The notes beneath the pieces are model-generated. The model saw only the letters and a list, made by a program, of their open reading frames with translations. It had not been told where the DNA came from and made no database searches. The translations under genes and the position numbers were made by a program. A DNA stretch of 64,000 nucleotides from Scandinavium sp002470465 (GTDB lineage: Bacteria > Pseudomonadota > Gammaproteobacteria > Enterobacterales > Enterobacteriaceae), in assembly GCF_040750395.1 (NCBI RefSeq), contig NZ_JBFLVD010000027.1:16245-80244 (forward strand), in the 5' to 3' direction. This document shows positions 51,019 to 59,779 of this stretch, one piece after another; the first letter of the stretch is position 1, and each line of letters opens with the position of its first letter.

Positions 51019-51356
51019 TACCCCAGACACCCCATCTCATTTATGTATGTCCCTGGATTTTGCACAGCCGCAACGACACCGCGTGCGGTGAGTCAAAATC
51101 GTTCGGACAAGGTATTCAGTTTTTTCTTGTGTTCACTTTATAAAGCCACGTAAAAACCCCTACGTCAATTGCTGCGAAATCGGTTCAGCAAACGAATAAA
51201 TGCCGACAATTTGCGAAATTTAATTGCGAGAGAGCGAGATAAGCGCTGCTTATGGAAATGTGAGGAGAATCACTAACCCGGGCGGCACTGCGTTTCTCCG
51301 GCCTGTATTTGAACGTAGGCCCGGTAAGCGTTGCGCCGCCGGGCGTTTCCGTTAAA
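51019..51356. promoter_or_regulatory. ppc-argE spacer: ppc promoter and a REP element
   Basis: This 338-bp stretch has no gene. On the minus strand TTGACG (51163-51168) and TTTATAAAG (51138-51146) form the probable ppc promoter, with an 18-19-bp spacer. A REP/BIME element with inverted arms CCCGGGCGGCACTGCG and TTGCGCCGCCGGGCG lies at 51277-51345, next to the argE 3' end. Confidence 0.65.
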
Positions 51357-52508
51357 TCAGTGCCAACAAAAATGATGCACAACCTGAGTAATCAGCTCGC
51401 GCGTAGGTTTGATAAACCGGGTTTCGAGGTATTCATCCGGCTGGTGCGCCTGATTAATTGAGCCCGGACCGAGCACCAGCGTTGGGCACAGCGTCTGAAT
51501 GTACGGTGCTTCGGTGCAGTAGTTCACCACTTCGGTTTGCGTGCCGAGCAGTTTTTCCACGACCTGTACCAGCTGGTGATCCGGCGGGCAGGCGTAGCCT
51601 GGGATTGGTGGATGCAGTTCTGAAACCGTCAGGCGGCCCGGCCATTTTTCACTGACCGGGGCCAGGGCATCGTTTAACAACCCTTCAAGATCGTCGAGCG
51701 TCATGCCCGGCAGCGGACGAATGTCCATATGCAATTCACAGCAGGCACAAATTCGGTTGGACGCGTCACCGCCGTGGATTGCCCCAAGGTTTAGCGTCGG
51801 GTAAGGCACGGCAAAAGCATCATAGTGATAGCGTTCTTTCAGCGAGTCGCGCAACTGCATAATTCTGCCAATCGCATCGTGCATCAGTTCGATGGCGTTC
51901 ACGCCGCGGTCCGGATCGCTGGAGTGACCCGACTGACCGAGCACGCGAATGGCGCTGGAAATGTGGCCTTTGTGAGCGCGAACCGGCTGCAGGGAGGTTG
52001 GCTCACCAATGATGGCGCAGTCCGGACGCAGAGTTGTTGATTCTGAGAAATAGCGTGCGCCCGCCATGCTGGTCTCTTCATCGGCGGTGGCCAGAATGTA
52101 GAGCGGCTTTTTCAGCTGCGTCACGTCGACGTCGCGCAGGGCGTCGAGAATAAAGGCGAAGAAGCCTTTCATGTCGGCAGTGCCCAGGCCGTAAAGCTTG
52201 TTGTCGTGCTCGGTCAGGGTGAAGGGATCCCGCGTCCAGCGGCCGTCGTCGAATGGTACGGTATCGGTGTGGCCCGTTAACAGCAGCCCGCCTGCGCCTT
52301 CACCGGTGCTGGCAAGCATATTGAATTTATGGCGGGTTCCGGGAACGGGCTGAATCTCTACCTTAAAGCCCAGCGTGGAAAACCACTCGGCCAGAAGATT
52401 GATTAAACCTTCATTGCTCTGGTCGAGGGATTCTTCGGTGGCGCTGATGGACGGTGTGGCGATCAATGCGCGGTAAATCTCGATAAATGGCGGTAAATTG
52501 TTTTTCAT
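51357..52508 (-). CDS. argE: N-acetylornithine deacetylase
   Basis: This 383-residue M20-family zinc hydrolase releases ornithine from N-acetylornithine. The metal-binding motifs are LTGHTDTVPFDDG (His80, Asp82), ADMKG (Asp112) and TADEETSMAGA (Glu144/145), and the C-terminal His is in TRFIKPTREL-type context. It is divergent from argCBH, sharing the ARG-box region. ATG 52508 is chosen by homology. Confidence 0.97.
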   Translation of the reverse strand: MKNNLPPFIEIYRALIATPSISATEESLDQSNEGLINLLAEWFSTLGFKVEIQPVPGTRHKFNMLASTGEGAGGLLLTGHTDTVPFDDGRWTRDPFTLTEHDNKLYGLGTADMKGFFAFILDALRDVDVTQLKKPLYILATADEETSMAGARYFSESTTLRPDCAIIGEPTSLQPVRAHKGHISSAIRVLGQSGHSSDPDRGVNAIELMHDAIGRIMQLRDSLKERYHYDAFAVPYPTLNLGAIHGGDASNRICACCELHMDIRPLPGMTLDDLEGLLNDALAPVSEKWPGRLTVSELHPPIPGYACPPDHQLVQVVEKLLGTQTEVVNYCTEAPYIQTLCPTLVLGPGSINQAHQPDEYLETRFIKPTRELITQVVHHFCWH

Positions 52509-52533
52509 TGTTGACACACCTCAGGTCGTGATA

Positions 52534-52573
52534 GTATCAATATTCATGCAATATTTGTGAATAAAAATACATT
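52534..52573. promoter_or_regulatory. Paired ARG boxes between argE and argC
   Basis: GTATCAATATTCATGCA (52534-52550) and TGTGAATAAAAATACATT (52556-52573) match the 18-bp ARG consensus wnTGAATwwwwATTCAnw in part. They nearly duplicate the E. coli argE-argCBH operator, where ArgR-arginine represses both directions. Confidence 0.85.
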
Positions 52574-52596
52574 ATCGTTGAGCATAAAGGAACCCG

Positions 52597-53601
52597 ATGT
52601 TGAATACGCTGATAGTAGGCGCAAGCGGTTATGCTGGCGCTGAGCTGGTGAACTACGTAAATCGTCATCCGCATATGAACATAACCGCTTTGACGGTCTC
52701 AGCGCAAAGCAATGATGCCGGTAAGCTAATCTCCGATCTGCATCCTCAACTGAAAGGCATTGTCGATTTGCCGCTACAGCCGATGTCCGACATCCGTGAT
52801 TTCAGCGCGGGCGTAGACGTGGTGTTCCTCGCTACGGCGCATGAAGTGAGTCACGATCTGGCTCCACAGTTCCTGGACGCTGGCTGCGTAGTATTCGATC
52901 TTTCCGGTGCGTTTCGCGTCAACGACGCTGATTTTTATCAGAAATACTATGGCTTCACCCATCAATATCCGGTGCTGCTTGAGCAAGCCGTTTACGGGCT
53001 GGCGGAGTGGTGCGGCGACAAAATTAAAGAAGCGAACCTGATTGCGGTGCCGGGCTGTTATCCAACGGCGGCGCAGCTTTCCCTGAAGCCGCTGATCGAC
53101 GCCGGGCTGTTAGATCTTTCCCAATGGCCGGTGATCAACGCCACCAGTGGCGTCAGCGGAGCAGGGCGCAAAGCGGCGATTTCCAATAGCTTCTGCGAAG
53201 TCAGCCTGCAGCCTTACGGCGTGTTCAACCACCGCCATCATCCTGAAATTACCACTCACTTAGGTGCTGAGGTGATTTTTACTCCGCATCTGGGTAACTT
53301 TAAGCGCGGTATTCTGGAAACCATTACCTGTCGGCTGAAGCCGGGCGTGACCCGCGAACAGGTGGCGGAAACCTTCGCTCAGGCGTATGCCGCTAAACCT
53401 TTGGTACGTCTGTACGACAACGGTGTTCCGGCGCTGAAAAATGTCGTCGGCCTGCCGTTCTGCGATATCGGCTTTGCCGTTCAGGGCGAGCACCTGATCG
53501 TGGTCGCTGCAGAGGATAACCTGCTGAAAGGCGCAGCTGCTCAGGCGATGCAGTGCGCCAACATTCGTTTCGGCTTTGCTGAAACCCAGTCTCTTCTTTA
53601 A
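52597..53601 (+). CDS. argC: N-acetyl-gamma-glutamyl-phosphate reductase
   Basis: This 334-residue NADPH-dependent reductase forms N-acetylglutamate semialdehyde. The Rossmann loop VGASGYAGAELV (about 7-18) and the catalytic Cys in IAVPGCYPTAAQL (about 154) are visible, and HHRHHPEI-type residues carry the catalytic His. SD AAAGGAA precedes the ATG. It is the first gene of argCBH under ArgR. Confidence 0.97.
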   Translation: MLNTLIVGASGYAGAELVNYVNRHPHMNITALTVSAQSNDAGKLISDLHPQLKGIVDLPLQPMSDIRDFSAGVDVVFLATAHEVSHDLAPQFLDAGCVVFDLSGAFRVNDADFYQKYYGFTHQYPVLLEQAVYGLAEWCGDKIKEANLIAVPGCYPTAAQLSLKPLIDAGLLDLSQWPVINATSGVSGAGRKAAISNSFCEVSLQPYGVFNHRHHPEITTHLGAEVIFTPHLGNFKRGILETITCRLKPGVTREQVAETFAQAYAAKPLVRLYDNGVPALKNVVGLPFCDIGFAVQGEHLIVVAAEDNLLKGAAAQAMQCANIRFGFAETQSLL

Positions 53602-53611
53602 TGGATACGCG

Positions 53612-54388
53612 ATGATGAATCCTTTGATTATCAAACTCGGTGGTGTGCTGCTGGACAGTGAAGAAGCGCTGGAGCGGCTGTTCAGCGCGCTGGTAAATTA
53701 CCGGGCGGAGCACAAGCGCCCACTGGTGATTGTTCACGGTGGTGGCTGCGTGGTGGATGAGCTGATGAAAGGGCTCAATCTGCCGGTGAAAAAGAAGAAC
53801 GGACTGCGCGTCACGCCTGCGGATCAGATTGATATCATCACCGGTGCGCTGGCAGGCACGGCGAACAAAACGTTGCTGGCGTGGGCGAAGAGGCATCATA
53901 TCGCTTCCGTTGGCCTGTATCTTGGCGATGGCGACAGCGTGAAGGTATCGCAACTGGATGAAGAGCTGGGCCACGTTGGGCTGGCGAAACCGGGTTCACC
54001 AGAGCTGATCAATACGCTGCTTGAAGGCGGTTTCCTGCCGGTGGTGAGCTCAATTGGCGTTACCGAAGAAGGTCTGCTGATGAACGTTAACGCCGACCAG
54101 GCCGCGACGGCGCTGGCGGCAACGCTCGGTGCCGATCTGATCCTGCTTTCTGACGTAAGCGGAATTCTGGACGGTAAAGGCCAGCGCATTGCGGAAATGA
54201 CTGCGGCGAAGGCGGAGCAGCTGATTGACCAGGGTATTATCACCGACGGCATGATCGTTAAAGTGAATGCTGCGCTGGATGCGGCCCGCACGCTGGGTCG
54301 CCCGGTGGATATCGCCTCCTGGCGTCATGCCGAGCAGCTGCCGTCGCTTTTCAACGGCGCGCCAATCGGCACGCGGATTCTGGCTTAA
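53612..54388 (+). CDS. argB: N-acetylglutamate kinase
   Basis: This 258-residue amino-acid kinase phosphorylates N-acetylglutamate. IIKLGGVLLDSEEAL (ATP site) and VIVHGGGCVVDELM (about 40-53) mark the N-domain. NVNADQAATALAATLGADLILLSDVSGIL lies in the nucleotide-binding C-domain. It is the short, arginine-insensitive type. It starts 10 bp after argC at MMNPL; the frame's upstream codons lie inside argC. Confidence 0.97.
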   Translation: MMNPLIIKLGGVLLDSEEALERLFSALVNYRAEHKRPLVIVHGGGCVVDELMKGLNLPVKKKNGLRVTPADQIDIITGALAGTANKTLLAWAKRHHIASVGLYLGDGDSVKVSQLDEELGHVGLAKPGSPELINTLLEGGFLPVVSSIGVTEEGLLMNVNADQAATALAATLGADLILLSDVSGILDGKGQRIAEMTAAKAEQLIDQGIITDGMIVKVNAALDAARTLGRPVDIASWRHAEQLPSLFNGAPIGTRILA

Positions 54389-54397
54389 TTTTTTTAT

Positions 54398-54466
54398 TGC
54401 CCGGCGGCGCTGCGCTTGCCGGGCCTGCAATAGCGTAGGCCGGATGAGCGTAGCGCCATCCGGCAG
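54398..54466. repeat. REP/BIME repeat between argB and argH
   Basis: Inverted units GCCCGGCGGCGCTGCGCTTG and GTAGCGCCATCCGGCAG lie in an otherwise tight operon, and could protect upstream mRNA or lower argH expression. Confidence 0.85.
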
Positions 54467-54493
54467 AAATAAACGAATTTAAGGATGCATGTT

Positions 54494-55867
54494 ATGGCAC
54501 TTTGGGGCGGGCGTTTTACTCAGGCAGCGGATCAACGGTTCAAACTGTTCAACGACTCTTTGCGCTTTGACTATCGCCTGGCGGAGCAGGACATCGTTGG
54601 CTCTGTGGCCTGGTCTAAAGCGCTGGTGACGGTTAACGTGCTGACGGCCGCCGAACAACAGCAGCTTGAAGAGGCGCTCAACGTGCTGCTGGAGGAAGTT
54701 CGTACCAATCCACAGAAAATTCTTGAGAGCGATGCCGAAGATATTCACAGCTGGGTAGAAGGCAAACTTATCGACAAAGTCGGTCAGCTGGGTAAAAAGC
54801 TGCATACCGGGCGTAGCCGTAACGACCAGGTTGCCACCGATCTGAAGCTGTGGTGCAAAGACACAATTACCGAATTGCTGAGCGCCAGCCGCCAACTGCA
54901 ACAGGCGCTGGTGGAAACGGCGAAGAACAATCAGGATGCGGTAATGCCGGGCTACACGCATTTGCAGCGCGCACAACCGGTGACGTTTGCTCACTGGTGT
55001 CTGGCGTACGTTGAGATGCTGGCCCGTGACGAAAGCCGTTTACAGGATACGTTAAGACGTCTGGACGTAAGCCCGCTCGGCTGCGGCGCGCTGGCAGGCA
55101 CGGCGTATGAAATCGACCGTGAGCAGCTGGCAGGCTGGCTGGGTTTTGCCTCGGCTACCCGCAATAGCCTCGACAGCGTCTCCGATCGCGATCACGTGCT
55201 GGAGCTGCTGTCGAATGCGTCCATCGGCATGGTACATCTGTCGCGCTTTGCGGAAGACCTTATCTTCTTTAACTCTGGCGAAGCGGGCTTCGTGGAGCTT
55301 TCCGATCGCGTAACCTCCGGTTCATCCCTGATGCCACAGAAGAAAAACCCGGATGCGCTGGAGCTCATTCGTGGTAAGTGTGGCCGCGTGCAGGGCGCGC
55401 TGACGGGCATGATGATGACCCTGAAAGGCCTGCCGCTGGCGTACAACAAAGATATGCAGGAAGACAAAGAAGGGCTGTTCGATGCACTCGACACCTGGCT
55501 GGACTGCCTGCATATGGGCGCGCTGGTGCTGGACGGCATTCAGGTAAAACGCCCGCGCTGCCAGGAAGCCGCGCAGCAAGGGTATGCTAACTCAACGGAG
55601 CTGGCGGATTACCTGGTTGCCAAAGGTGTACCGTTCCGCGAAGCGCACCATATCGTTGGTGAAGCCGTGGTGGAAGCCATTCGTCAGGGCAAACCGCTGG
55701 AAGAGTTGCCGCTGTCAGACCTGCAAAAATTCAGTGCGGTAATTGGTGAAGATGTTTATCCGGTTCTGTCGCTGCAGTCTTGTCTGGATAAGCGTGCTGC
55801 AAAAGGTGGCGTGTCACCGAAACAGGTTGCGCAGGCAATTGCTGACGCTAAGGCGCGATTGAATTAA
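54494..55867 (+). CDS. argH: Argininosuccinate lyase
   Basis: This 457-residue fumarase/aspartase-superfamily enzyme cleaves argininosuccinate to arginine and fumarate. Signatures are HTGRSRNDQVATDLKLW (about 105-121), MPGYTHLQRAQPVTF (catalytic His) and the mobile loop SSLMPQKKNPD (catalytic Ser, about 275-285). ATG 54494 has SD AAGGATG. The ATG at 54485 overlaps that SD. It ends the argCBH operon. Confidence 0.97.
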   Translation: MALWGGRFTQAADQRFKLFNDSLRFDYRLAEQDIVGSVAWSKALVTVNVLTAAEQQQLEEALNVLLEEVRTNPQKILESDAEDIHSWVEGKLIDKVGQLGKKLHTGRSRNDQVATDLKLWCKDTITELLSASRQLQQALVETAKNNQDAVMPGYTHLQRAQPVTFAHWCLAYVEMLARDESRLQDTLRRLDVSPLGCGALAGTAYEIDREQLAGWLGFASATRNSLDSVSDRDHVLELLSNASIGMVHLSRFAEDLIFFNSGEAGFVELSDRVTSGSSLMPQKKNPDALELIRGKCGRVQGALTGMMMTLKGLPLAYNKDMQEDKEGLFDALDTWLDCLHMGALVLDGIQVKRPRCQEAAQQGYANSTELADYLVAKGVPFREAHHIVGEAVVEAIRQGKPLEELPLSDLQKFSAVIGEDVYPVLSLQSCLDKRAAKGGVSPKQVAQAIADAKARLN

Positions 55868-55883
55868 GTTCGCTATGGTCTGG

Positions 55884-55920
55884 TGTCCTCACCCCAGCCC
55901 TCTCCCATGGAAAGAGGGAG
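55884..55920. repeat. Degenerate dispersed palindromic repeat after argH
   Basis: TCACCCCAGCCCTCTCCCAT followed by GGAAAGAGGGAG is related to the units at 26262-26370 but has a weaker hairpin. Confidence 0.65.
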
Positions 55921-55929
55921 CAAACACTA

Positions 55930-55956
55930 AAAAAGCAACTCAAGTTGCCTTTTTGC
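55930..55956 (+). terminator. Rho-independent terminator of argCBH
   Basis: AAAGCAACT-CA-AGTTGC has an A-run before and CCTTTTTGCTTTT after. Confidence 0.85.
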
Positions 55957-55985
55957 TTTTATCTGGACCAGGCTTTTTTACGCAA

Positions 55986-56100
55986 AAAAAAGCGGACCAC
56001 GGGGTCCGCAAAGTTCACGTTGGCTTTCGTTATTTGTATCAGAGAGAAACTCTGAACGAGTCGGTGGCTTCAAGGGTTAAATGAGGTACCGCCTCGTTTA
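55986..56100 (-). ncRNA. oxyS: OxyS small RNA
   Basis: On the minus strand, divergent from oxyR, a stretch of about 110 nt resembles E. coli OxyS. It has a 5' stem AACGAG with CTCGTT, the conserved TTTAACCCTTGAAG segment, and an A-rich Hfq-binding linker, AAATAACGAAAGCCAACGTG (56017-56036). It ends in the terminator GCGGACC-CCGT-GGTCCGC with eight T (55984-56009). OxyS is induced by OxyR under hydrogen peroxide stress and regulates fhlA, nusG and others in E. coli. The 5' stem differs in sequence from E. coli but keeps pairing. The exact 5' end is an estimate. Confidence 0.88.
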
Positions 56101-56195
56101 TGTGGGTTATTATTGACCAGAGAGCTTGATAGGGATAATCGTTCGTTGCTATGCTATCTATCGCCATGAACTATCGTGGCGATGGAGGATGAAGA
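56101..56195. promoter_or_regulatory. oxyR-oxyS divergent promoter region
   Basis: This 95-bp spacer should hold the OxyR operator that represses oxyR and activates oxyS. On the minus strand AATAAT (about 56109-56114) is a candidate oxyS -10. GATAGG and CTATCTATCG elements (about 56128-56163) resemble OxyR tetranucleotides. Confidence 0.55.
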
Positions 56196-57113
56196 ATGAA
56201 TATTCGTGATCTTGAATACCTGGTGGCGCTTGCTGAGCATCGTCATTTTCGCCGCGCGGCGGATTCCTGCCACGTCAGCCAGCCCACGCTGAGCGGACAG
56301 ATCCGCAAGCTGGAAGATGAGCTTGGCGTGATGCTGCTGGAGCGTACCAGCCGCAAGGTGCTGTTCACCCAGGCCGGTTTGCTGCTGGTGGATCAGGCGC
56401 GTACGGTGCTGCGCGAGGTAAAAGTGCTCAAGGAGATGGCGAGCCAACAGGGCGAAACGATGTCCGGTCCGCTGCATATCGGCCTGATCCCGACCGTGGG
56501 GCCTTATCTGCTCCCGCAGATTATCCCAATGCTGCATCAGACGTTCCCGAAGCTGGAAATGTATCTGCATGAAGCGCAAACGCATCAGCTGCTGGCACAG
56601 CTCGACAGCGGCAAGCTCGACTGCGCCATTCTCGCGCTGGTTAAAGAGAGTGAAGCCTTTATTGAGGTTCCGCTGTTTGACGAGCCAATGATGCTGGCGA
56701 TTTATGAGGACCATCCGTGGGCCAACCGCGACGTGGTACCGATGTCCGACCTGGCCGGTGAAAAGTTGCTGATGCTGGAGGACGGGCACTGTCTGCGCGA
56801 TCAGGCGATGGGCTTCTGCTTTGAGGCGGGTGCTGACGAAGACACGCATTTCCGCGCGACCAGCCTGGAAACGCTGCGCAATATGGTGGCTGCAGGCAGC
56901 GGAATTACGCTGTTACCGGCGCTCTCCGTGCCGTCTGAACGTAAACGTGATGGCGTGATTTATCTGCCGTGCATTAAGCCGGAGCCGCGTCGTACGGTAG
57001 GATTGGTGTATCGTCCGGGTTCACCGCTGCGCAGCCGCTATGAGCAGCTGGCAGAGGCCATCCGTGCACAGATGGATGGCCATTTCGATAAGCCGTTAAA
57101 AAAGGCGGTTTAA
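56196..57113 (+). CDS. oxyR: Hydrogen peroxide-sensing regulator OxyR
   Basis: This 305-residue LysR-type regulator has an N-terminal winged helix (LVALAEHRHFRRAADSCHVSQPTLSGQIRKLE split over about 8-40). Its redox cysteines, Cys199 and Cys208, lie in GHCLRDQAMGFCF. On oxidation they form a disulfide that turns on katG, ahpCF, dps and oxyS. The last 18 bp overlap the 3' end of the convergent sthA. Confidence 0.98.
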   Translation: MNIRDLEYLVALAEHRHFRRAADSCHVSQPTLSGQIRKLEDELGVMLLERTSRKVLFTQAGLLLVDQARTVLREVKVLKEMASQQGETMSGPLHIGLIPTVGPYLLPQIIPMLHQTFPKLEMYLHEAQTHQLLAQLDSGKLDCAILALVKESEAFIEVPLFDEPMMLAIYEDHPWANRDVVPMSDLAGEKLLMLEDGHCLRDQAMGFCFEAGADEDTHFRATSLETLRNMVAAGSGITLLPALSVPSERKRDGVIYLPCIKPEPRRTVGLVYRPGSPLRSRYEQLAEAIRAQMDGHFDKPLKKAV

Positions 57114-58496
57114 GCCATTCAGCGCCGCTACCCGATAGGCTTCCGCCATCGTCGGGTAGTTAAAGGTGGTGTTAACGAAGTACTCGATGGTGTTGCCACC
57201 GCCTTTTTGCTCCATTATCGCCTGGCCGATGTGAATAATTTCGGCCGCGCGCTCACCAAAGCAGTGAATCCCCAGAATCTCCCTGGTCTCCCGATGGAAC
57301 AGGATTTTCAGGGTGCCCACGTTCATACCGACGATTTGCGCACGCGCCAGGTGCTTAAACTGCGCCCGTCCCACTTCATAAGGCACTTTCATCGCCGTCA
57401 GCTGCTGCTCGGTTTTGCCGACGGAGCTGATTTCCGGAATGGTGTAAATGCCCGTAGGGATATCCTCAATCAGATGCGCGGTGGCTTCACCTTTCACCAC
57501 TGCCTGTGCCGCAATTCGGCCCTGATCGTAAGCCGCTGAAGCCAGGCTTGGATAACCAATCACGTCGCCAACGGCATAGATGTGCGGGATGGCAGTCTGA
57601 TACATGCTGTTCACTTTCAGCTGACCGCGGCTGTCGGTTTGCAGGCCGATGTTCTCCAGCGCCAGCGAGTCGGTGTTCCCGGTGCGTCCGTTAGCATAGA
57701 GCAGGCAGTCGGCTTTCAGCTTCTTGCCGGACTTCAGGTGCATGATCACCCCGTCGTCCATGCCTTCGATTTTCTCGTACTCTTCGTTGTGGCGAATCAC
57801 TACGCCGCTGTTCCAGAAGTGGTACGAGAGGGAATCTGACATCTCCTGATCGAGGAAGGCCAGCAGGCGATCGCGGGTGTTGATCAGATCGACTTTGACC
57901 TCCATTCCGCGGAAGATCGACGCATATTCGCAGCCGATAACCCCGGCACCGTAAATGATCACGTGGCGTGGCTCATGATGCAGGCTGAGGATTGAGTCGC
58001 TGTCATAAACGCGTGGATGCGTGAAATCGACATCGTCCGGGCGGTACGGGCGCGAGCCGCAGGCAATCACGAATTTTTCGGCAGTGAGCGTTTCGACGGA
58101 GCCGTCGTGGCACTCCAGCGCGATAGTGTGCTCATCAATAAAGTGCGCATTGCCTTGCAAAATTTCGCAGTGGTTACGCTCGTAGAATCCCTGACGCATC
58201 CGCGTTTGCTGATTAATTACGCTGTCGGCATGGTTGAGGATGTCGGCAAAGGAAGAACGAAGAAGTCGGGAGTGATCGCTGTAGAGAGGGTTCTGGTTAA
58301 ATTCAATAATACGGCTGACGGCATGGCGAAGCGCTTTTGACGGGATGGTGCCCCAGTGGGTGCAGCCGCCGCCGACGTTGTGGTAGCGCTCAATAACGGC
58401 GACTCGGGCGCCGAGTTTCACCAGCCCCATTGCGGCACCTTCGCCGCCCGGGCCAGAACCAATTACTATTGCATCATAATCGTAGGTGTGTGGCAT
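57096..58496 (-). CDS. sthA: Soluble pyridine nucleotide transhydrogenase
   Basis: This 466-residue FAD flavoprotein of the dihydrolipoamide-dehydrogenase family converts excess NADPH and NAD+ to NADP+ and NADH. The FAD loop is VIGSGPGGEGAAMGL (about 11-25), and the NAD loop is IYGAGVIGCEYASIF (about 180). The redox-disulfide motif of relatives is reduced to GGGCTHWGTIPSKALRH with a single Cys, as is characteristic of SthA. It overlaps oxyR by 18 bp, tail to tail. Confidence 0.97.
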   Translation of the reverse strand: MPHTYDYDAIVIGSGPGGEGAAMGLVKLGARVAVIERYHNVGGGCTHWGTIPSKALRHAVSRIIEFNQNPLYSDHSRLLRSSFADILNHADSVINQQTRMRQGFYERNHCEILQGNAHFIDEHTIALECHDGSVETLTAEKFVIACGSRPYRPDDVDFTHPRVYDSDSILSLHHEPRHVIIYGAGVIGCEYASIFRGMEVKVDLINTRDRLLAFLDQEMSDSLSYHFWNSGVVIRHNEEYEKIEGMDDGVIMHLKSGKKLKADCLLYANGRTGNTDSLALENIGLQTDSRGQLKVNSMYQTAIPHIYAVGDVIGYPSLASAAYDQGRIAAQAVVKGEATAHLIEDIPTGIYTIPEISSVGKTEQQLTAMKVPYEVGRAQFKHLARAQIVGMNVGTLKILFHRETREILGIHCFGERAAEIIHIGQAIMEQKGGGNTIEYFVNTTFNYPTMAEAYRVAALNGLNRLF

Positions 58497-58635
58497 GGTA
58501 AGGCTTACCTGTTCTTATACATAAAAGCAACAGAATAGTAACATCATCGGTGGGATAACCCAATTATCGTTGTGCTTTTTTACGGCGTTAAAGCACAAAC
58601 CGCCCGTAAACATTCATTCACAAAGCACCTGAAAC

Positions 58636-58661
58636 AGATTAGTTTTAATCTCTGGTATAGT
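58636..58661 (+). promoter_or_regulatory. Candidate fabR promoter with inverted repeat
   Basis: AGATTA-GTTT-TAATCT (58636-58651) lies just before TATAGT (58656-58661), a likely -10. The repeat does not resemble the FabR site known from fabA and fabB. Confidence 0.45.
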
Positions 58662-58696
58662 GCCAGCAAGGCAGATGGAAGGATTCAGACATCGTG

Positions 58697-59332
58697 ATGG
58701 GCGTCAGAGCACAACAAAAAGAAAAAACCCGGCGTTCGCTGGTGGAAGCCGCATTCAGCCAGCTGAGTGCGGAGCGCAGTTTTGCCAGTCTCAGCCTGCG
58801 TGAAGTGGCGCGTGAGGCCGGCATTGCGCCAACGTCTTTCTACCGCCACTTTCGCGATGTGGATGAGCTGGGCTTAACCATGGTTGATGAAAGCGGGCTG
58901 ATGCTGCGTCAGCTGATGCGCCAGGCGCGCCAGCGAATCGCCAAAGGCGGCAGTGTGATCCGCACCTCTGTGTCGACCTTTATGGAGTTCATCGGTAATA
59001 ACCCCAACGCATTTCGTTTATTACTCCGCGAACGTTCCGGCACGTCGGCGGCGTTTCGCGCCGCCGTCGCGCGCGAAATTCAGCACTTCATTGCGGAACT
59101 TGCGGACTATCTGGAAATCGAAAACCACATGCCGCGCGCCTTTACCGAAGCGCAGGCGGAAGCGATGGTGACCATTGTGTTCAGTGCGGGCGCGGAAGCG
59201 CTGGATATCAGCCCTGAACAGCGTCGGCAATTAGAAGAGCGACTGGTGCTGCAGCTGCGGATGATCTCCAAAGGTGCATATTACTGGTATCGCCGCGAAC
59301 AAGAGAAAACGACACACATTTCCGAAGAGTGA
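58697..59332 (+). CDS. fabR: Fatty-acid biosynthesis repressor FabR
   Basis: This roughly 211-residue TetR-family repressor has an N-terminal helix-turn-helix (LSLREVAREAGIAPTSFYRHF, about 31-51). It senses the unsaturated-to-saturated acyl balance and represses fabB and fabA. The first 190 residues are nearly identical to E. coli and the last few differ. ATG 58697 follows the homology. GTG 58694 is slightly better placed relative to AAGGA, so the start is uncertain by one codon. yijD follows 10 bp later. Confidence 0.95.
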   Translation: MGVRAQQKEKTRRSLVEAAFSQLSAERSFASLSLREVAREAGIAPTSFYRHFRDVDELGLTMVDESGLMLRQLMRQARQRIAKGGSVIRTSVSTFMEFIGNNPNAFRLLLRERSGTSAAFRAAVAREIQHFIAELADYLEIENHMPRAFTEAQAEAMVTIVFSAGAEALDISPEQRRQLEERLVLQLRMISKGAYYWYRREQEKTTHISEE

Positions 59333-59342
59333 AGGACGAGCA

Positions 59343-59702
59343 ATGAAACAGACAGGTCAAGACAGAGGTACGTTGTTGCTGGCGCTGGTGGCTGGCTTAT
59401 CCATTAACGGGACATGTGCAGCGCTTTTCAGCTCGATTGTGCCCTTTTCAATATTCCCTTTGATTGCGCTGGTGCTGACGGTGTACTGCCTGCATCAACG
59501 CTACCAGAACCGTACGATGCCGGTGGGTTTACCTGGCCTTGCCGCGGCCTGCTTCATTCTTGGCGTACTGGTCTACAGCACCGTGGTACGTGCGGAGTAC
59601 CCGGATATTGGCTCTAATTTCTTCCCGGCGGTACTGTCAGTGCTGATGGTGTTCTGGATTGGCTTGCGGATGCGTAATCGTAAAGCTGAAGCCGCAGAAT
59701 AA
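59343..59702 (+). CDS. yijD: YijD family inner-membrane protein
   Basis: This 119-residue protein has four hydrophobic segments (about 11-32, 33-50, 62-80, 92-110). Its function is unknown; it is conserved next to fabR in enterobacteria, suggesting a membrane-lipid connection. SD GGACGAG precedes the ATG at 59343. The longer frame from 59274 lies within fabR. Confidence 0.93.
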   Translation: MKQTGQDRGTLLLALVAGLSINGTCAALFSSIVPFSIFPLIALVLTVYCLHQRYQNRTMPVGLPGLAAACFILGVLVYSTVVRAEYPDIGSNFFPAVLSVLMVFWIGLRMRNRKAEAAE

Positions 59703-59743
59703 GCTGTATTTTGTTGTTTTGTAGGCCTGGTCCGGCATTTTGG

Positions 59744-59768
59744 GCAGGTGGCGCGGTGCTTACCTGCC
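59744..59768. repeat. REP-like hairpin between yijD and trmA
   Basis: GGCAGGT and ACCTGCC arms surround GGCGCGGTGCTT, between convergent genes. It has no U-run on the correct side of the stem for either gene. Confidence 0.5.
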
Positions 59769-59779
59769 CTAAAAAAACA

